A stretch of 14,257 bases of DNA from Hemicentrotus pulcherrimus (GCA_003118195.1 BEXV01001313.1:18592-32848), one strand, 5' to 3'. Positions 1 through 7,724 are shown, numbered from the stretch's first letter. Numbers and translations: made by a program. Notes: generated by a model from the sequence alone, not told the origin.

Positions 1-16
1 GGGGGGGGGGGGGGGG
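1..16. repeat. poly-G tract at the window edge
   Basis: Sixteen consecutive G residues open the window. This could be a real (G)n microsatellite or an artefact at a contig or clone end; the sequence alone cannot decide. Confidence 0.9.
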
Positions 17-359
17 ATTTTCATTATAATGTGTTTTACTACTAGAATGATTTGTGAGCATGCTTCTTCCAGAATCTGAAAAATACCAAAACAAAAGCTG
101 ATAAATGAACTGAGAACAATGGAATGATTCGTGTGTAGAATACACTACGGTACACTGTACATGTACATTCACAAACACAGCTTTCTTACTAGTGCGAGTT
201 TACAAGGTTTTAGCAATGCCACAGTGGACAAATGTATGTAATTTTTCTGCGTGAAGGAGTGCCAGAGGGAAAGGAGGTAGCCTCTAAAGGCTTGTTCAGA
301 TATGGCGCAATAAACTGCCACAAAAAAACTGCTGCGCTTATTTTTATGTGTAAATAAAT

Positions 360-382
360 GTCAATTGCGCGCAACAATTGAC
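360..382. repeat. short perfect hairpin
   Basis: GTCAATTG (360-367) and CAATTGAC (375-382) form a perfect 8-bp stem with a 7-nt loop. Its middle overlaps the palindrome TTGCGCGCAA (365-374). No function can be assigned. Confidence 0.6.
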
Positions 383-543
383 TCGTGCATATTCATTGAG
401 CTCTGTGTTATATACTGTGTTATATATGCGAAGCGTATTACACTTTATTCAAGGGCTTCTCAAAGTCCGGAGAGAGGCATAAAGCAAGAATAAAGTATAC
501 ATGTAGTTTCTCAGCACGACATTGGCATCCCCATTTTCTATAC

Positions 544-563
544 TACATGTACATGTACATGTA
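544..563. repeat. ACATGT hexamer tract
   Basis: About three units of the self-complementary hexamer ACATGT. The same motif recurs at about 156-166, 1352-1382, 2974-2989, 3780-3791 and 6916-6929, which marks it as a genome-wide simple-repeat habit of this organism rather than a single site. Confidence 0.8.
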
Positions 564-1195
564 TGCGTAGTCGTTTATCAAGTACATGTAAATGTATTTA
601 CAGTTATAGATGCTTCCTTCCCATTTTTTTCACCTGCTATTTTAGTATTTTTCTTTGTATTACAACTGCCAGAATGCCAATTGCATTTATAAAAGAAGTT
701 GGTGCTCTCTTGGGGTGAAGGTTTCGCATAAATGAAAAAGAATTGTCAATTTATGCTATATTTTAGTATTTTCAAAAAAATGAGTTACAAATACAATTGA
801 TCCCCTGTGATATAATTTTCACTACATTTAATATTTATCTTCTCAGCTATAATTTTCCTTCATTGAAATCTAAAGGTTTTGCTCTTGGACTAAAAATTGA
901 ATTTCCAACTACTATACATGTACAACTTCACCTGGTACGTCACATTTTCAAGAAATGGCTGCGCCCATATCATGCTAAAAGGCATTGCCTATATCTCTTG
1001 TCCACTTTTGCAAGGAATATTGAACATTAGACTTCAAAGGGCAGGAATAAATCTCATTTTTCAGAATACCTACACTTATGAGGTTTCCTTCAAGGGCTAG
1101 TACATGTATACCTGTACCTTTCCAGAAAGAAGAAAAAAGAAGGAAAAAGAACAATGCATAAAACGGGGCTTCACAGTTACTATTTTCTTTTCGAA

Positions 1196-1298
1196 GGGGG
1201 CCCAATTCAAACTCAGGACCCTCACTTTTAGGGTCTTTACTACTATGCGTGAAACCTGTTTTCATATCCTGAAATTAGACGTTCGGCAACCTTGTCAC
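1196..1298 (-). mobile_element. tRNA-like sequence, probable SINE head relic
   Basis: Read on the minus strand, this segment resembles a tRNA of the Leu/Ser type. It starts GTGACAAGG, followed by an A-box-like TTGCCGAACG (plus 1280-1289) and then TCTAA. A T-arm-like block follows, with GTCCTGAGTTTGAATTGG around plus 1202-1219. A-box and B-box are roughly 75 nt apart, longer than in a functional tRNA, and the two ends do not pair as an acceptor stem. It is therefore not a working tRNA gene. A decayed tRNA-derived SINE fits best, but the B-box departs from consensus and chance resemblance is possible. Confidence 0.4.
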
Positions 1299-1351
1299 CC
1301 AGGTACCTGTTTACATTGATCCCAGGAGTAAAATAAAGTAATGTCATATAC

Positions 1352-1382
1352 ACATGTACATGTACATGTACATGTACATGTA
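1352..1382. repeat. ACATGT hexamer microsatellite (about 5 units)
   Basis: Five uninterrupted units of ACATGT, the longest such tract in the window. Because the unit is its own reverse complement, the tract can fold on itself and is likely to vary in length between individuals. Confidence 0.95.
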
Positions 1383-1848
1383 TCATACTGTAAGCACATG
1401 CTGTGAGAGCTGTAACGCAAAAGCAGGATTCCTAATAGATACACATCATAATCATATTATTCAGAATTCCATATTGGGGGGAAGTGGATGATGATGTTTT
1501 CACCTTTCAAAGCACTGACCAAGTCATCAAGATCAGACCTTATCAATTATCAAATTGATTAAACTGCATAAGATCTGATATGAAAATCTCTGTTAATAAG
1601 GCTTGTTCACGCATACATGTACATAGGATCTTGTATTGCACTCTCTGAATGAACTGTCATTCATTTGATTTTCAATTTTTCATAATATCTGCAAAATGTC
1701 ACCCCACAGGGTGTATGCATATCACTATGTACAGTGTATAGTGTATGGTGTTGTTTTTTCAACTTAGGGTTTAACAAAAAAAAAGGTTGAAATATCCAAA
1801 GAAAGCTCGAATGGCCATTCCTAGAGCAATGATTTCTTGCTTTTTACC

Positions 1849-1887
1849 CTCCGATTAAATTGCGTTTCAAGATTCTTCAAGACAGCC
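1849..1887 (-). repeat. 39-bp exon-like block, copy A
   Basis: Read on the minus strand, this 39-nt block is preceded by CTTAG and starts GGCTGTCTTG; it ends TAATCGGAG followed by GGTAAA. It matches copy B (2215-2253) at 31 of 39 positions, while the sequence outside the block is not clearly related. One frame is open through the block in both copies. It may be a duplicated small exon or a decayed repeat. Confidence 0.5.
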
Positions 1888-1925
1888 CTAAGAGGTTTTC
1901 ATCAATAAACATACATGTAACTCAC

Positions 1926-1964
1926 CTCTGAGTCATATTCGCTTTTAAAGAACGTCAATACTAC
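1926..1964 (-). repeat. 39-bp exon-like block, copy C (diverged)
   Basis: Minus-strand block ending GACTCAGAG followed by the donor-like GTGAGT. Its 3' half resembles copy B (14 of the last 19 positions), but its 5' half does not. The frame shared by A and B has a stop here, so if it is related it is not a simple coding copy. Confidence 0.35.
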
Positions 1965-2214
1965 TGGGCCAAAAGGGATTAGACCACACAGCGAGGTCAC
2001 TGACAGGTGGCTATCTCATTAACCCAGCTCTCAACTAACATAAGAAAAAGAGGATCATGGGGGACCAACAGGCACCGATTGGGATAGTTTTCTATATAGA
2101 GGCAGCAAGTAGCTACAAGTAGGGCAGTGGGGCTTTAAAGTTCTTTGAGACAAACCAAGGAAATTGCGAAGTTTGTTTTCATAAAGAAGAGTTTCATCAT
2201 AATAATTGACTCAC

Positions 2215-2253
2215 CTCCGATTCATTTGCGGTTCAAAATTTGTAAAGACAACC
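2215..2253 (-). repeat. 39-bp exon-like block, copy B
   Basis: Minus-strand block that follows CTTCTTAG and starts GGTTGTC. It ends GAATCGGAG directly before GTGAGT, a near-consensus splice donor. It is 79% identical to copy A in the same phase. No protein family is recognised in the 12-residue translation. Confidence 0.5.
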
Positions 2254-2377
2254 CTAAGAAGTTGTATTACATGTAGGATCTGGTGTCCCAAAGCTTATTT
2301 GATGTCAGATGTGTCATACATGTATGTACAATACACTGTACCAACCTGTATGTGCTCTAGAATCCTTGCTTTTAGTA

Positions 2378-2937
2378 TCAAAGGGATAGTTGAGTTCTGT
2401 TGGAGAGGGCGCTACACTAAATAATTTTTTTTGTGAGATAATGAAAAAATTGAGTGTCAAATTTGAAAGGACATAGAATTTAAATTTCAAAATCATCTTT
2501 GTTTGATCAAAATTTACAGACGGCTGAAATATCCATGAATACAACGATTTCTAATACTTGTGTACCACCACAAATATTTAAAAAAAAACACAAAATAGCG
2601 CCTTTTACGACGTATTTCACGTCGTATGTCAGCCACTGACGATGTTGGCTTTTTTGTTGGCATTTGCGTGTTGGTTATTTTACGCACAACCAGCCAGCCC
2701 ATGTATTGTTATTTTTAACTAAATAATTAACGGTCACTGTTTTTTTTTTTTATAAGTGGAGCTGAATTGGTATTATCGTATTAGCTAAATTTCACACATT
2801 TTGGGGTCTAAAATTACCTTCATAGCAATTTTAGGTTCTAAAAGGGCACTAGAAATGTCATAGAAAAGAATAAAAGCAATAACGATGCCCTTTGAAGGCA
2901 TTTGCGGTCTGAAAACAGAACTCAACTATCCCTTTAA
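2378..2937. mobile_element. TTAA-type inverted-repeat element (MITE, piggyBac-like ends)
   Basis: A perfect 22-bp terminal inverted repeat pairs 2380-2401 with 2914-2935; its core reads AGGGATAGTTGAGTTCTG. The right end abuts TTAA (2934-2937) and the left end abuts TCAA (2378-2381), one base off, as expected for a TTAA target duplication that has drifted. The 550-bp interior has no long reading frame. It contains an 8-bp-stem hairpin (TACGACGT/ACGTCGTA, 2606-2626) and several A and T homopolymers. TTAA duplication is typical of the piggyBac superfamily. That assignment is inference; the paired ends are directly seen. Confidence 0.8.
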
Positions 2938-3097
2938 GGTTAAGAACATGCACTTAAAGCAAGAATCAATACTTACATGTACATGTACAGGCACCTAGGG
3001 CACATGGGCACCCGACTGGAACCCAAAGTTTCACACTTCTAATCGGACTCATGCTATGCATACAGACACTAAAGTTCAATTCTGACCCCCAACCCAA

Positions 3098-3159
3098 TTT
3101 ACGTGGCAAAACAGCAATGGTATATGGTTCAGAAACATGAAATGTGAAGACAGTACTTA
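3098..3159 (+). pseudogene. LINE reverse-transcriptase ORF remnant, left fragment
   Basis: In the frame of the ATG at 3117 the translation reads AMVYGSET and then a stop (TGA, 3138-3140). The block YGSETW is a familiar conserved motif in the region after the reverse-transcriptase domain of many invertebrate non-LTR retrotransposons, so the stop sits exactly where the tryptophan codon TGG would be expected. The sequence just upstream (LRGKTA) loosely fits the same family but seems to carry a small deletion. The fragment is cut at 3159/3160 by the foldback element and resumes near 3430. Confidence 0.75.
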
Positions 3160-3424
3160 GGAAAAGGTACAGTAAAACCTGTCTATAGTGACCACCCAAG
3201 GAAAAGGTACAGTCAAACCTGTCTATAGTGACCACCCAAGGAAAAGGTACAGTCAAACCTGTCTATAGCGACCACCCAAGGAAAACGCATAAAGTGGCCT
3301 TTGTAGACAGGTGGTTTTTGTAGACAAGTTCCATTTATATGATTCAATGAGAAACCATTTTCAAAAAGAACAACAAATGTAGCCTTTGTAGACAGGTGGT
3401 CAATAAAGCAGGTTTGACTTTATA
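3160..3424. mobile_element. foldback element with three tandem 40-bp units
   Basis: Three near-identical 40-bp units run 3161-3200, 3201-3240 and 3241-3280, each containing AAACCTGTCTATAG and GACCACC. Two inverted counterparts follow: GTGGCCTTTGTAGACAGGT at 3294-3312, and a second at 3380-3420 with GACAGGTGGTC and CAGGTTTGACT. CAGGTTTGACT (3409-3419) is a perfect inverse of AGTCAAACCTG (3211-3221 and 3251-3261), and GGTGGTC (3395-3401) of GACCACC (3270-3276). The whole can therefore fold as a long hairpin. It has no coding capacity and interrupts the LINE remnant. A related fragment lies at 12375-12393. Confidence 0.8.
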
Positions 3425-3429
3425 TATTT

Positions 3430-3759
3430 TGTTGACGACAAAGGGAGCCATGATACGGAAGGTGTGCGGTGTGAAACTGTCAAATAGAAAGAACACAAGT
3501 GAACTCATGGAAAGGTAGGGTCTAGAACTGGTGGAAGTGGTAAAGAGAAATGGATTTAGATGGATGGGCATGTGCTAATGAACCTGTGAAAAGAGCGTGG
3601 GGTCTGGAAGTGCATGATGGCATTTACATGTATAAGAGGGAAAGAAGACTGAAGATTTCATGGAAAGATATGGTGAAGAAAGAAAGCAGAAAAGTTGGTC
3701 TAAGTGAGGAAAATGCTTAAGACACGAAAAACTGGAGGGTGGGAAAGCTATCATTGTGC
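3430..3759 (+). pseudogene. LINE ORF2 C-terminal remnant, right fragment
   Basis: This is the decayed C-terminal part of a non-LTR retrotransposon polyprotein, downstream of the reverse-transcriptase domain. From 3450 the frame reads MIRKVCGVKLSNRKNTSE, then a stop (TAG, 3516-3518) where a leucine is expected. It continues GLELVEVVKRNGFRWMG. Near 3566 it shifts frame (GHVL), and shifts again near 3580. A third frame then carries SWKDMVKKES and KVGLSEENA, a stop at 3718-3720, and DTKNWR. The order 'W-CGVKLSDRK ... RLRWMGHVL ... RPKxTWxDxVKxDMxKVGLxEExAxDRxKWR' is the usual layout for such elements. With two stops and two frameshifts it cannot encode an active enzyme. The exact clade is not assigned. 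Confidence 0.88.
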
Positions 3760-3778
3760 AAAAATCAGTTACCCCCCC

Positions 3779-3779
3779 N
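3779..3779. other. single ambiguous base (N)
   Basis: An N follows seven C residues and precedes an ACATGT run, so it is most likely a base-calling problem at a homopolymer. Confidence 0.95.
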
Positions 3780-3791
3780 ACATGTACATGT

Positions 3792-4310
3792 AAATAAGTG
3801 ATGATGATGGAACGATGCTCACAGTGTAATAAAGTAACCAGATTCTCAGATATGGACGGTATTGTTTGGAGCAAAATAGCTTGGACGTACCTTATAATGA
3901 TCATTCCAAACTGTGTTTGTGATGTGATTTTGCTCTAATGATCTTCATTCTCATTAGATTAGTTAAGTTTGCACAAGAGCATACACATTAAAAAATAGGA
4001 ACATAGGAAAGGAGGCCATGCAAATGATGGCATTTGACTATAAATGCACTTAAATGCAGATTAAAGCTGAATGTAGTTTACTATTTCAGTCTTTCTTGAT
4101 TGTAAACCTATTGTCTACATGTATATCAACATTCAAGGATATGCTTATATATTGTTGGTCAGTATTTTTGTACACCAAGAGGCAGAGCAATAGCACAAAA
4201 GGCACTCCTTCTTTGCAAATACGCCTACACAGAAATGATAAAGGTGTTGTTGGCCACACCCCTAAAGTGGAAGAGAAAGAAGGCCCATTTAGACAACCCC
4301 AAAACATAAC
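3792..4310. other. non-coding stretch, no gene seen
   Basis: No exon-like signal or recognisable protein motif is visible on either strand. Open frames here overlap one another in several phases and have no family resemblance. Confidence 0.55.
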
Positions 4311-4348
4311 CCCAAAATATTCTGAAAAACCCAAAATATTCTGAAAAA
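4311..4348. repeat. 19-bp perfect tandem doublet
   Basis: CCCAAAATATTCTGAAAAA occurs at 4311-4329 and again at 4330-4348 without mismatch. The lack of divergence suggests a recent slippage or unequal-exchange event. Confidence 0.9.
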
Positions 4349-4489
4349 CCATTGTATTTTTGGACTGCCATTTGCCCTATTGGAAAAACACATAAAAAAT
4401 GTTTGTGTTTGCTCCTTTTGGTGAAGCATGGAAGCAAGGAGAGGCGCGTGACCAAATACCAGAATCATTCACTAATATTTTAATAGCGA

Positions 4490-4656
4490 GCATTTACACC
4501 GAAAAAATCTGTGAAGTTCTGCTGGCATGTAAAAAAACCGCTTTCCAGCAGTAATTGGTTTTTCTGTGTGTGTTTACCGGTAGATGCCTAGCATCTTCCA
4601 ACAAAACACCCAGAATGTGAGAAAAATTGATGAGTTTTTGCTTCCAGTGTAAATGC
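4490..4656. repeat. small inverted-repeat segment with inner hairpin
   Basis: GCATTTACAC (4490-4499) is inverted perfectly at 4647-4656. Inside lies a second pair, CTGCTGG (4519-4525) and CCAGCAG (4545-4551). It could be a worn miniature transposon, but no target duplication is evident and the arms are short. Confidence 0.35.
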
Positions 4657-4939
4657 AGCTGGAAAGGTACTTAGTCAAGCACTATAGTGCGTGTTTGACA
4701 GTGTTTGACAATAATTAAAATACCAAAGTGTATTTCGAGCTTCATGTATGTAATTCAAGTGTTGAACCTAATGTAGTAATGTAAAAATTTAACGTGTAGT
4801 GTCCAAAGGTAAACTCTACATGTTCCTTGTACATGGGTAAATTTAAGATATTTATAAAATCATGTAGAAAATATAATGGCTAAATGTATACTGTAGTTAT
4901 CAGTTTGGTGACTTTCCATCACTTGTACCCTTATTCATA

Positions 4940-5107
4940 GAAGCGCGCTTTTTCAAACACGACGGTAATGCGAGCGAAAGATCATTCTGCGCATGCGGCT
5001 AACCAGAATTTTCTTTGTTCTGTTGACTTTCACGACATGACGTGGCCATTATAGCGTTCCTTCCCTAAACACGACGGGAGAGCTGTATCACTGTAATTCT
5101 CTTGTAG
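4940..5107. promoter_or_regulatory. CpG-rich patch with promoter-like motifs
   Basis: CpG dinucleotides cluster here, in contrast to the CpG-poor flanks. Motifs seen are TGCGCATGCGG (4988-4998), one base from the NRF1 consensus; TGACGTGG (5038-5045), a CRE/ATF-like half site; and GGCCATTATAG nearby, which resembles a YY1-type site. AAACACGACGG occurs twice (4955-4965 and 5067-5077). The patch ends near TTGTAG|GTATAT, a possible splice donor about 200 bp before the TLCD exon. It could be an internal promoter of the gene, or only the CpG-rich end of an old repeat. Confidence 0.3.
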
Positions 5108-5287
5108 GTATATTGTTCGGTTTTGGCTTCAGCTGATAAGGTTAGATTTAGGGCTGCCATAGATTATCTACACCCATCCTGCTTAAATGTGCATAATACG
5201 ACATGAGTAGGATGCTAGCATAGGGCTAATGGGATGAAATTGTCTGTTGAGATATAATTCCCATTCTACAATGTTTATGTTTGAGTA

Positions 5288-5313
5288 TTCCTTTTTCTTC
5301 TCGCCTTTTGCAG
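5288..5313 (+). promoter_or_regulatory. splice acceptor of the TLCD-like exon
   Basis: A run of pyrimidines (TTCCTTTTTCTTCTCGCC and TTTTG) ends in CAG at 5311-5313. A branch-point-like TCTAC lies around 5265. By the first-AG rule this acceptor is preferred over the also plausible TCTCTCCGTCAG ending at 5352. Confidence 0.8.
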
Positions 5314-5706
5314 GTCCTCTTTCTATGCTTCACGATCCTTTCTCTCCGTCAGCTGTACGCCACCATCAACATTGCCATGATCCTGGAGCTCAACTCTATC
5401 TTCCTGCACTGCCGACAGCTCCTGCTCATGTATGGCTTCAGCAAGCAGGACCTGGTCTATCGGATCAACGCCTACTTGAACATCCTTAGCTACGTGGTCT
5501 GCAGAATGGGCTCCATGGGGTTTCTCTGCGTCTGGGTGGTATTGACGGAGCAGGATGTCCCGCCGATCATACGCAAGACAGGACCATACACCATTGCATC
5601 CATCTTTTGTATCAACCTGGTCTTATTCTACAGGCTCATCATCAGTGACTTTGGCAAGAAAAGCAGCTCTAGTTCTAAACGAGAGGTGGACATCATGGAC
5701 TCCTAG
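5314..5706 (+). CDS. TLC domain protein, TLCD1/TLCD2-like, terminal coding exon (partial)
   Basis: This exon encodes the last 130 residues of a multi-pass membrane protein, ending at TAG (5704-5706). TLCD1/TLCD2 and nematode FLD-1 act at the plasma membrane and limit membrane-fluidising polyunsaturated phospholipids. Three hydrophobic helices are visible: about residues 1-30 (VLFLCFTIL through ELNSIFLH), 50-71 (NILSYVVC through WVVL) and 82-105. A charged, serine-rich tail follows (KKSSSSSKREVD). The blocks ELNSIFL, DLVYRINAYLN and FYRLIISDF align position by position with the corresponding blocks of human TLCD1 (recalled family: EVSNIFL, HLLYRVNKYVN, FSRLLRSDF). The start is the first base after TTTTGCAG, behind a long pyrimidine tract, in phase 0. 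A second in-phase acceptor at 5351-5352 would drop 13 residues. The N-terminal two thirds, including the expected His-rich part of the TLC domain, are not in the window. Confidence 0.9.
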   Translation, partial: VLFLCFTILSLRQLYATINIAMILELNSIFLHCRQLLLMYGFSKQDLVYRINAYLNILSYVVCRMGSMGFLCVWVVLTEQDVPPIIRKTGPYTIASIFCINLVLFYRLIISDFGKKSSSSSKREVDIMDS

Positions 5707-5857
5707 CATCCATTTCACTTCACCTTCATTAACATGGCTTCCATTTCATATTTATTTCTACTTCATTTTAGTGTGAGAAATTTATGGATGTAGATTTTTT
5801 TTGTTCTAAGAGCTTCCATCATCATGTAACCTACGCATTACTGCAATTTTTTTCTTC

Positions 5858-5893
5858 ATCTCTGAGTCTCTATTCATCTCCGTGTCTCTATTC
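5858..5893. repeat. 18-bp tandem doublet in the 3' UTR
   Basis: ATCTCTGAGTCTCTATTC (5858-5875) is repeated at 5876-5893 with two mismatches. Confidence 0.85.
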
Positions 5894-5902
5894 ATTAGAG
5901 AC
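5884..5902 (+). promoter_or_regulatory. 3' UTR hairpin next to a Pumilio-like site
   Basis: GTCTCTA, loop TTCAT, TAGAGAC form a perfect 7-bp stem. Forty bases on, TGTATATA (5944-5951) matches the Pumilio-family recognition element (TGTANATA). Either could affect mRNA fate, but the site lies in a TA-rich run where it may arise by chance. Confidence 0.35.
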
Positions 5903-5906
5903 TTTC

Positions 5907-5954
5907 ATATTATATACATATATACGGTATATAAATATATACATGTATATATTA
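5907..5954. repeat. TA-rich microsatellite
   Basis: An imperfect (TA)n run, interrupted by ACGG and ACATG, lies in the presumed 3' UTR. Confidence 0.85.
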
Positions 5955-6648
5955 TTCAATTTTTTTTCATCTATTTTTTTATATTTTTCAATACAAATAT
6001 GTGAAGGTGTGTGCGTTTGTGTAGTGCATTATTCATCTCTTTGTTTGTTTTGGTTTTGCTGTGTTTTTTTATAATTTTTTGAAAAAGAAATGCTTAATGT
6101 TATTTTTGTAATTGTCATGCTCATGTCAACAACAATTTTTGTTTTTTCTAAGTGTAATTCACTTTAAAAATTACCTCTTTCATCTTTGATGAAATACATA
6201 CTTCCATCTTGCAAATAATTTGCAATCTTTCAGATTATCTACCTTATATGCAATGGTGCTTGTTTTATCTTGTTATAATCTTTGCATCAATAACTTCATG
6301 TGCTATTATACATTATTATACAAGACAAAACATCTGCATCATAGAAAAATACCATAACCCAGAGATGGAATATTGAGGGGACCTAAGAAAGGAAAGTACT
6401 CTTTAAGAAAAAAGTATTAAAGAAAAATACCTACCATGTTTTGATACCATATGAAGTGCCTGACGGCTGCATCAGGTTTTCCTTTGTATTTAGAGCTTAA
6501 ATTAATAGTATGTAAATGTGTCATGAGTTCAACAAAACATCTCATCAATGCAAAAATATTAAATATTTGTTTCATATACCTAAAACATGTTATACAAATC
6601 ATCATCTGAATCATGTTTGAAAAAGACTCTAAATACAGATTAAGGTGA

Positions 6649-6654
6649 AATAAA
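6649..6654 (+). terminator. candidate poly(A) signal AATAAA
   Basis: This is the first AATAAA after the stop codon at 5706. It is followed by G/T-rich sequence (TGTCGGGTTTC, then CTTGTTG), as expected for a cleavage region. ATTAAA variants occur earlier, at 6416 and 6558. Confidence 0.45.
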
Positions 6655-6679
6655 TGTCGGGTTTCAATGCTCTTGTTGA

Positions 6680-7530
6680 CATTTTATCAATTGATTCACT
6701 CAAAGTTTATATTATATACATATATTATTAGTACTGTAGATGGCTGAAAATCGTGAAGTTCCCTGTATGCAGTAAAGATCCATTTAGGATTTTAACATTG
6801 AATATTTGCCAATGATTTTCAACACAAATGAATAGAAAAAATATGATCAAACCCTGAAACATCTTTTGAACATTATCCATTTTGGTTGGACAAAAATTGT
6901 ACATTCGGTGAAGCATACATGTACATGTATATGAATGGTAAAATAATGTAGGTTAGTGCATGCAGGCACTCCGCCAGTCGTATCCCTAGATTATTCCTTC
7001 TATGTGTTGGTATTATGTAACCCAGAGTCATGGATTATCAACAACACTTGACAGGGGGAATGAAGCTGTGATTCACACTGGCAATTATGTTTTCTGAATG
7101 AATTGCTACAAAGTACAAATGGCTGAGGCTTGTCAAAACTGAAAAGCATGTGCTTCATTTTTGTTTATTGATATTTTGGGAGATTTTGATATTTAAAGAA
7201 ATATTATACAAGTTTGTTTCATTCAAAAGTAAGAAATATTAAACAATATTATGCAATATTGTTATTTATTTATTAATTTTTTGATGGACATGGAGAGCAC
7301 ATACTTACCGGTATGCCAAATCAAAAAGGTTTACTGGTACAAAAAAGGCTGAATTTTGCTATCTAGCACAATAATTTTTGTATCTGGTGTTGATTGGTAT
7401 TTGATATAGTAGACTTGTAATCCTGTTTCAATACTGGAAAAGATTATAAAGTAGCATCCGATCATTGTGTAATTTCTTGAAGAGCCTGACATTTGTTCAT
7501 TATTCAGTGTTCATGAACCCTTCAAGAACA
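6680..7530. other. non-coding stretch, no gene seen
   Basis: AT-rich sequence with an ACATGT run at 6916-6929 and no exon-like frame, tRNA or clear inverted-repeat element on either strand. Confidence 0.55.
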
Positions 7531-7532
7531 GA

Positions 7533-7724
7533 TCAATGCATAGACCAACCAGAATACAAACATCCCATGAGACCAACAATTTCAGTCTGAAGGACCTTCT
7601 GAAAAGTTGTGAAGAGGCTCAAGAGGGCATCATGTTGTGGGTTGTCTGTTTCATCAACCATTTGGTAAATTCTTAGAAGGCCCCCAAGACCAGGTGCTTT
7701 CGGTCCAGTGGCTTTCGATGTCAT
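7533..7724 (-). pseudogene. possible reverse-transcriptase relic of a LINE
   Basis: The minus-strand frame reads KATGPKAPGLGGLLRIYQM and then LLSLFTTFQKVLQTEIVG. This recalls the finger region of non-LTR reverse transcriptases: a 'KAxGxDGI' block, a stretch ending in a helix, and then a 'LFxxxWxxExVPxxW' block. The aspartate of the KAPGxDG motif is a glycine here, the doubled K-A-x-G suggests a small insertion, and nothing recognisable follows. If real, it is a short dead fragment. The spacing is right but the match is loose, so a chance frame is a serious alternative. Confidence 0.35.

Larger units (their letters stand above)
17..1195. other. non-coding stretch, no gene seen
   Basis: This AT-rich stretch shows no exon-like reading frame on either strand; the short open frames have no recognisable protein features. 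It holds short ACATGT runs (around 156-166 and 544-563), a small hairpin (360-382) and a 12-bp tandem doublet, CTGTGTTATATA, at 403-414 and 415-426. If the TLCD-type gene to the right has its earlier exons outside the window, this is probably intron sequence. Confidence 0.6.
5707..6672 (+). other. probable 3' untranslated region of the TLCD-like gene
   Basis: The AT-rich sequence after the stop codon has no exon signals and reaches the first AATAAA at 6649. It contains an 18-bp doublet (5858-5893), a small hairpin (5884-5902), a TA-rich microsatellite (5907-5954) and many T runs. The 3' boundary is inferred from the poly(A) signal only; later AATAAA hexamers at 7905, 8455 and 8937 could give longer transcripts. 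Confidence 0.55.

Noticed and set aside
975..1265. A 96-codon minus-strand open frame
   Set aside because: No protein family features; it overlaps the SINE-like sequence and a purine-rich run, and has no supporting splice or promoter signals.
1500..1545. A fourth member (D) of the 39-bp exon-like blocks on the minus strand, ending AAAG|GTGAAA
   Set aside because: Similarity to copies A and B needs several gaps and the acceptor has no pyrimidine tract.
3344..3904. Two minus-strand open frames of 75 and 109 codons
   Set aside because: They are antisense shadows of the decayed + strand LINE remnant, and the second contains the N.
1..5313. Upstream TLCD exons, in particular one ending with the conserved His-His of the TLC domain
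   Set aside because: No His-His-containing frame with a fitting phase-0 donor was found by eye, so earlier exons are assumed to lie outside the window.
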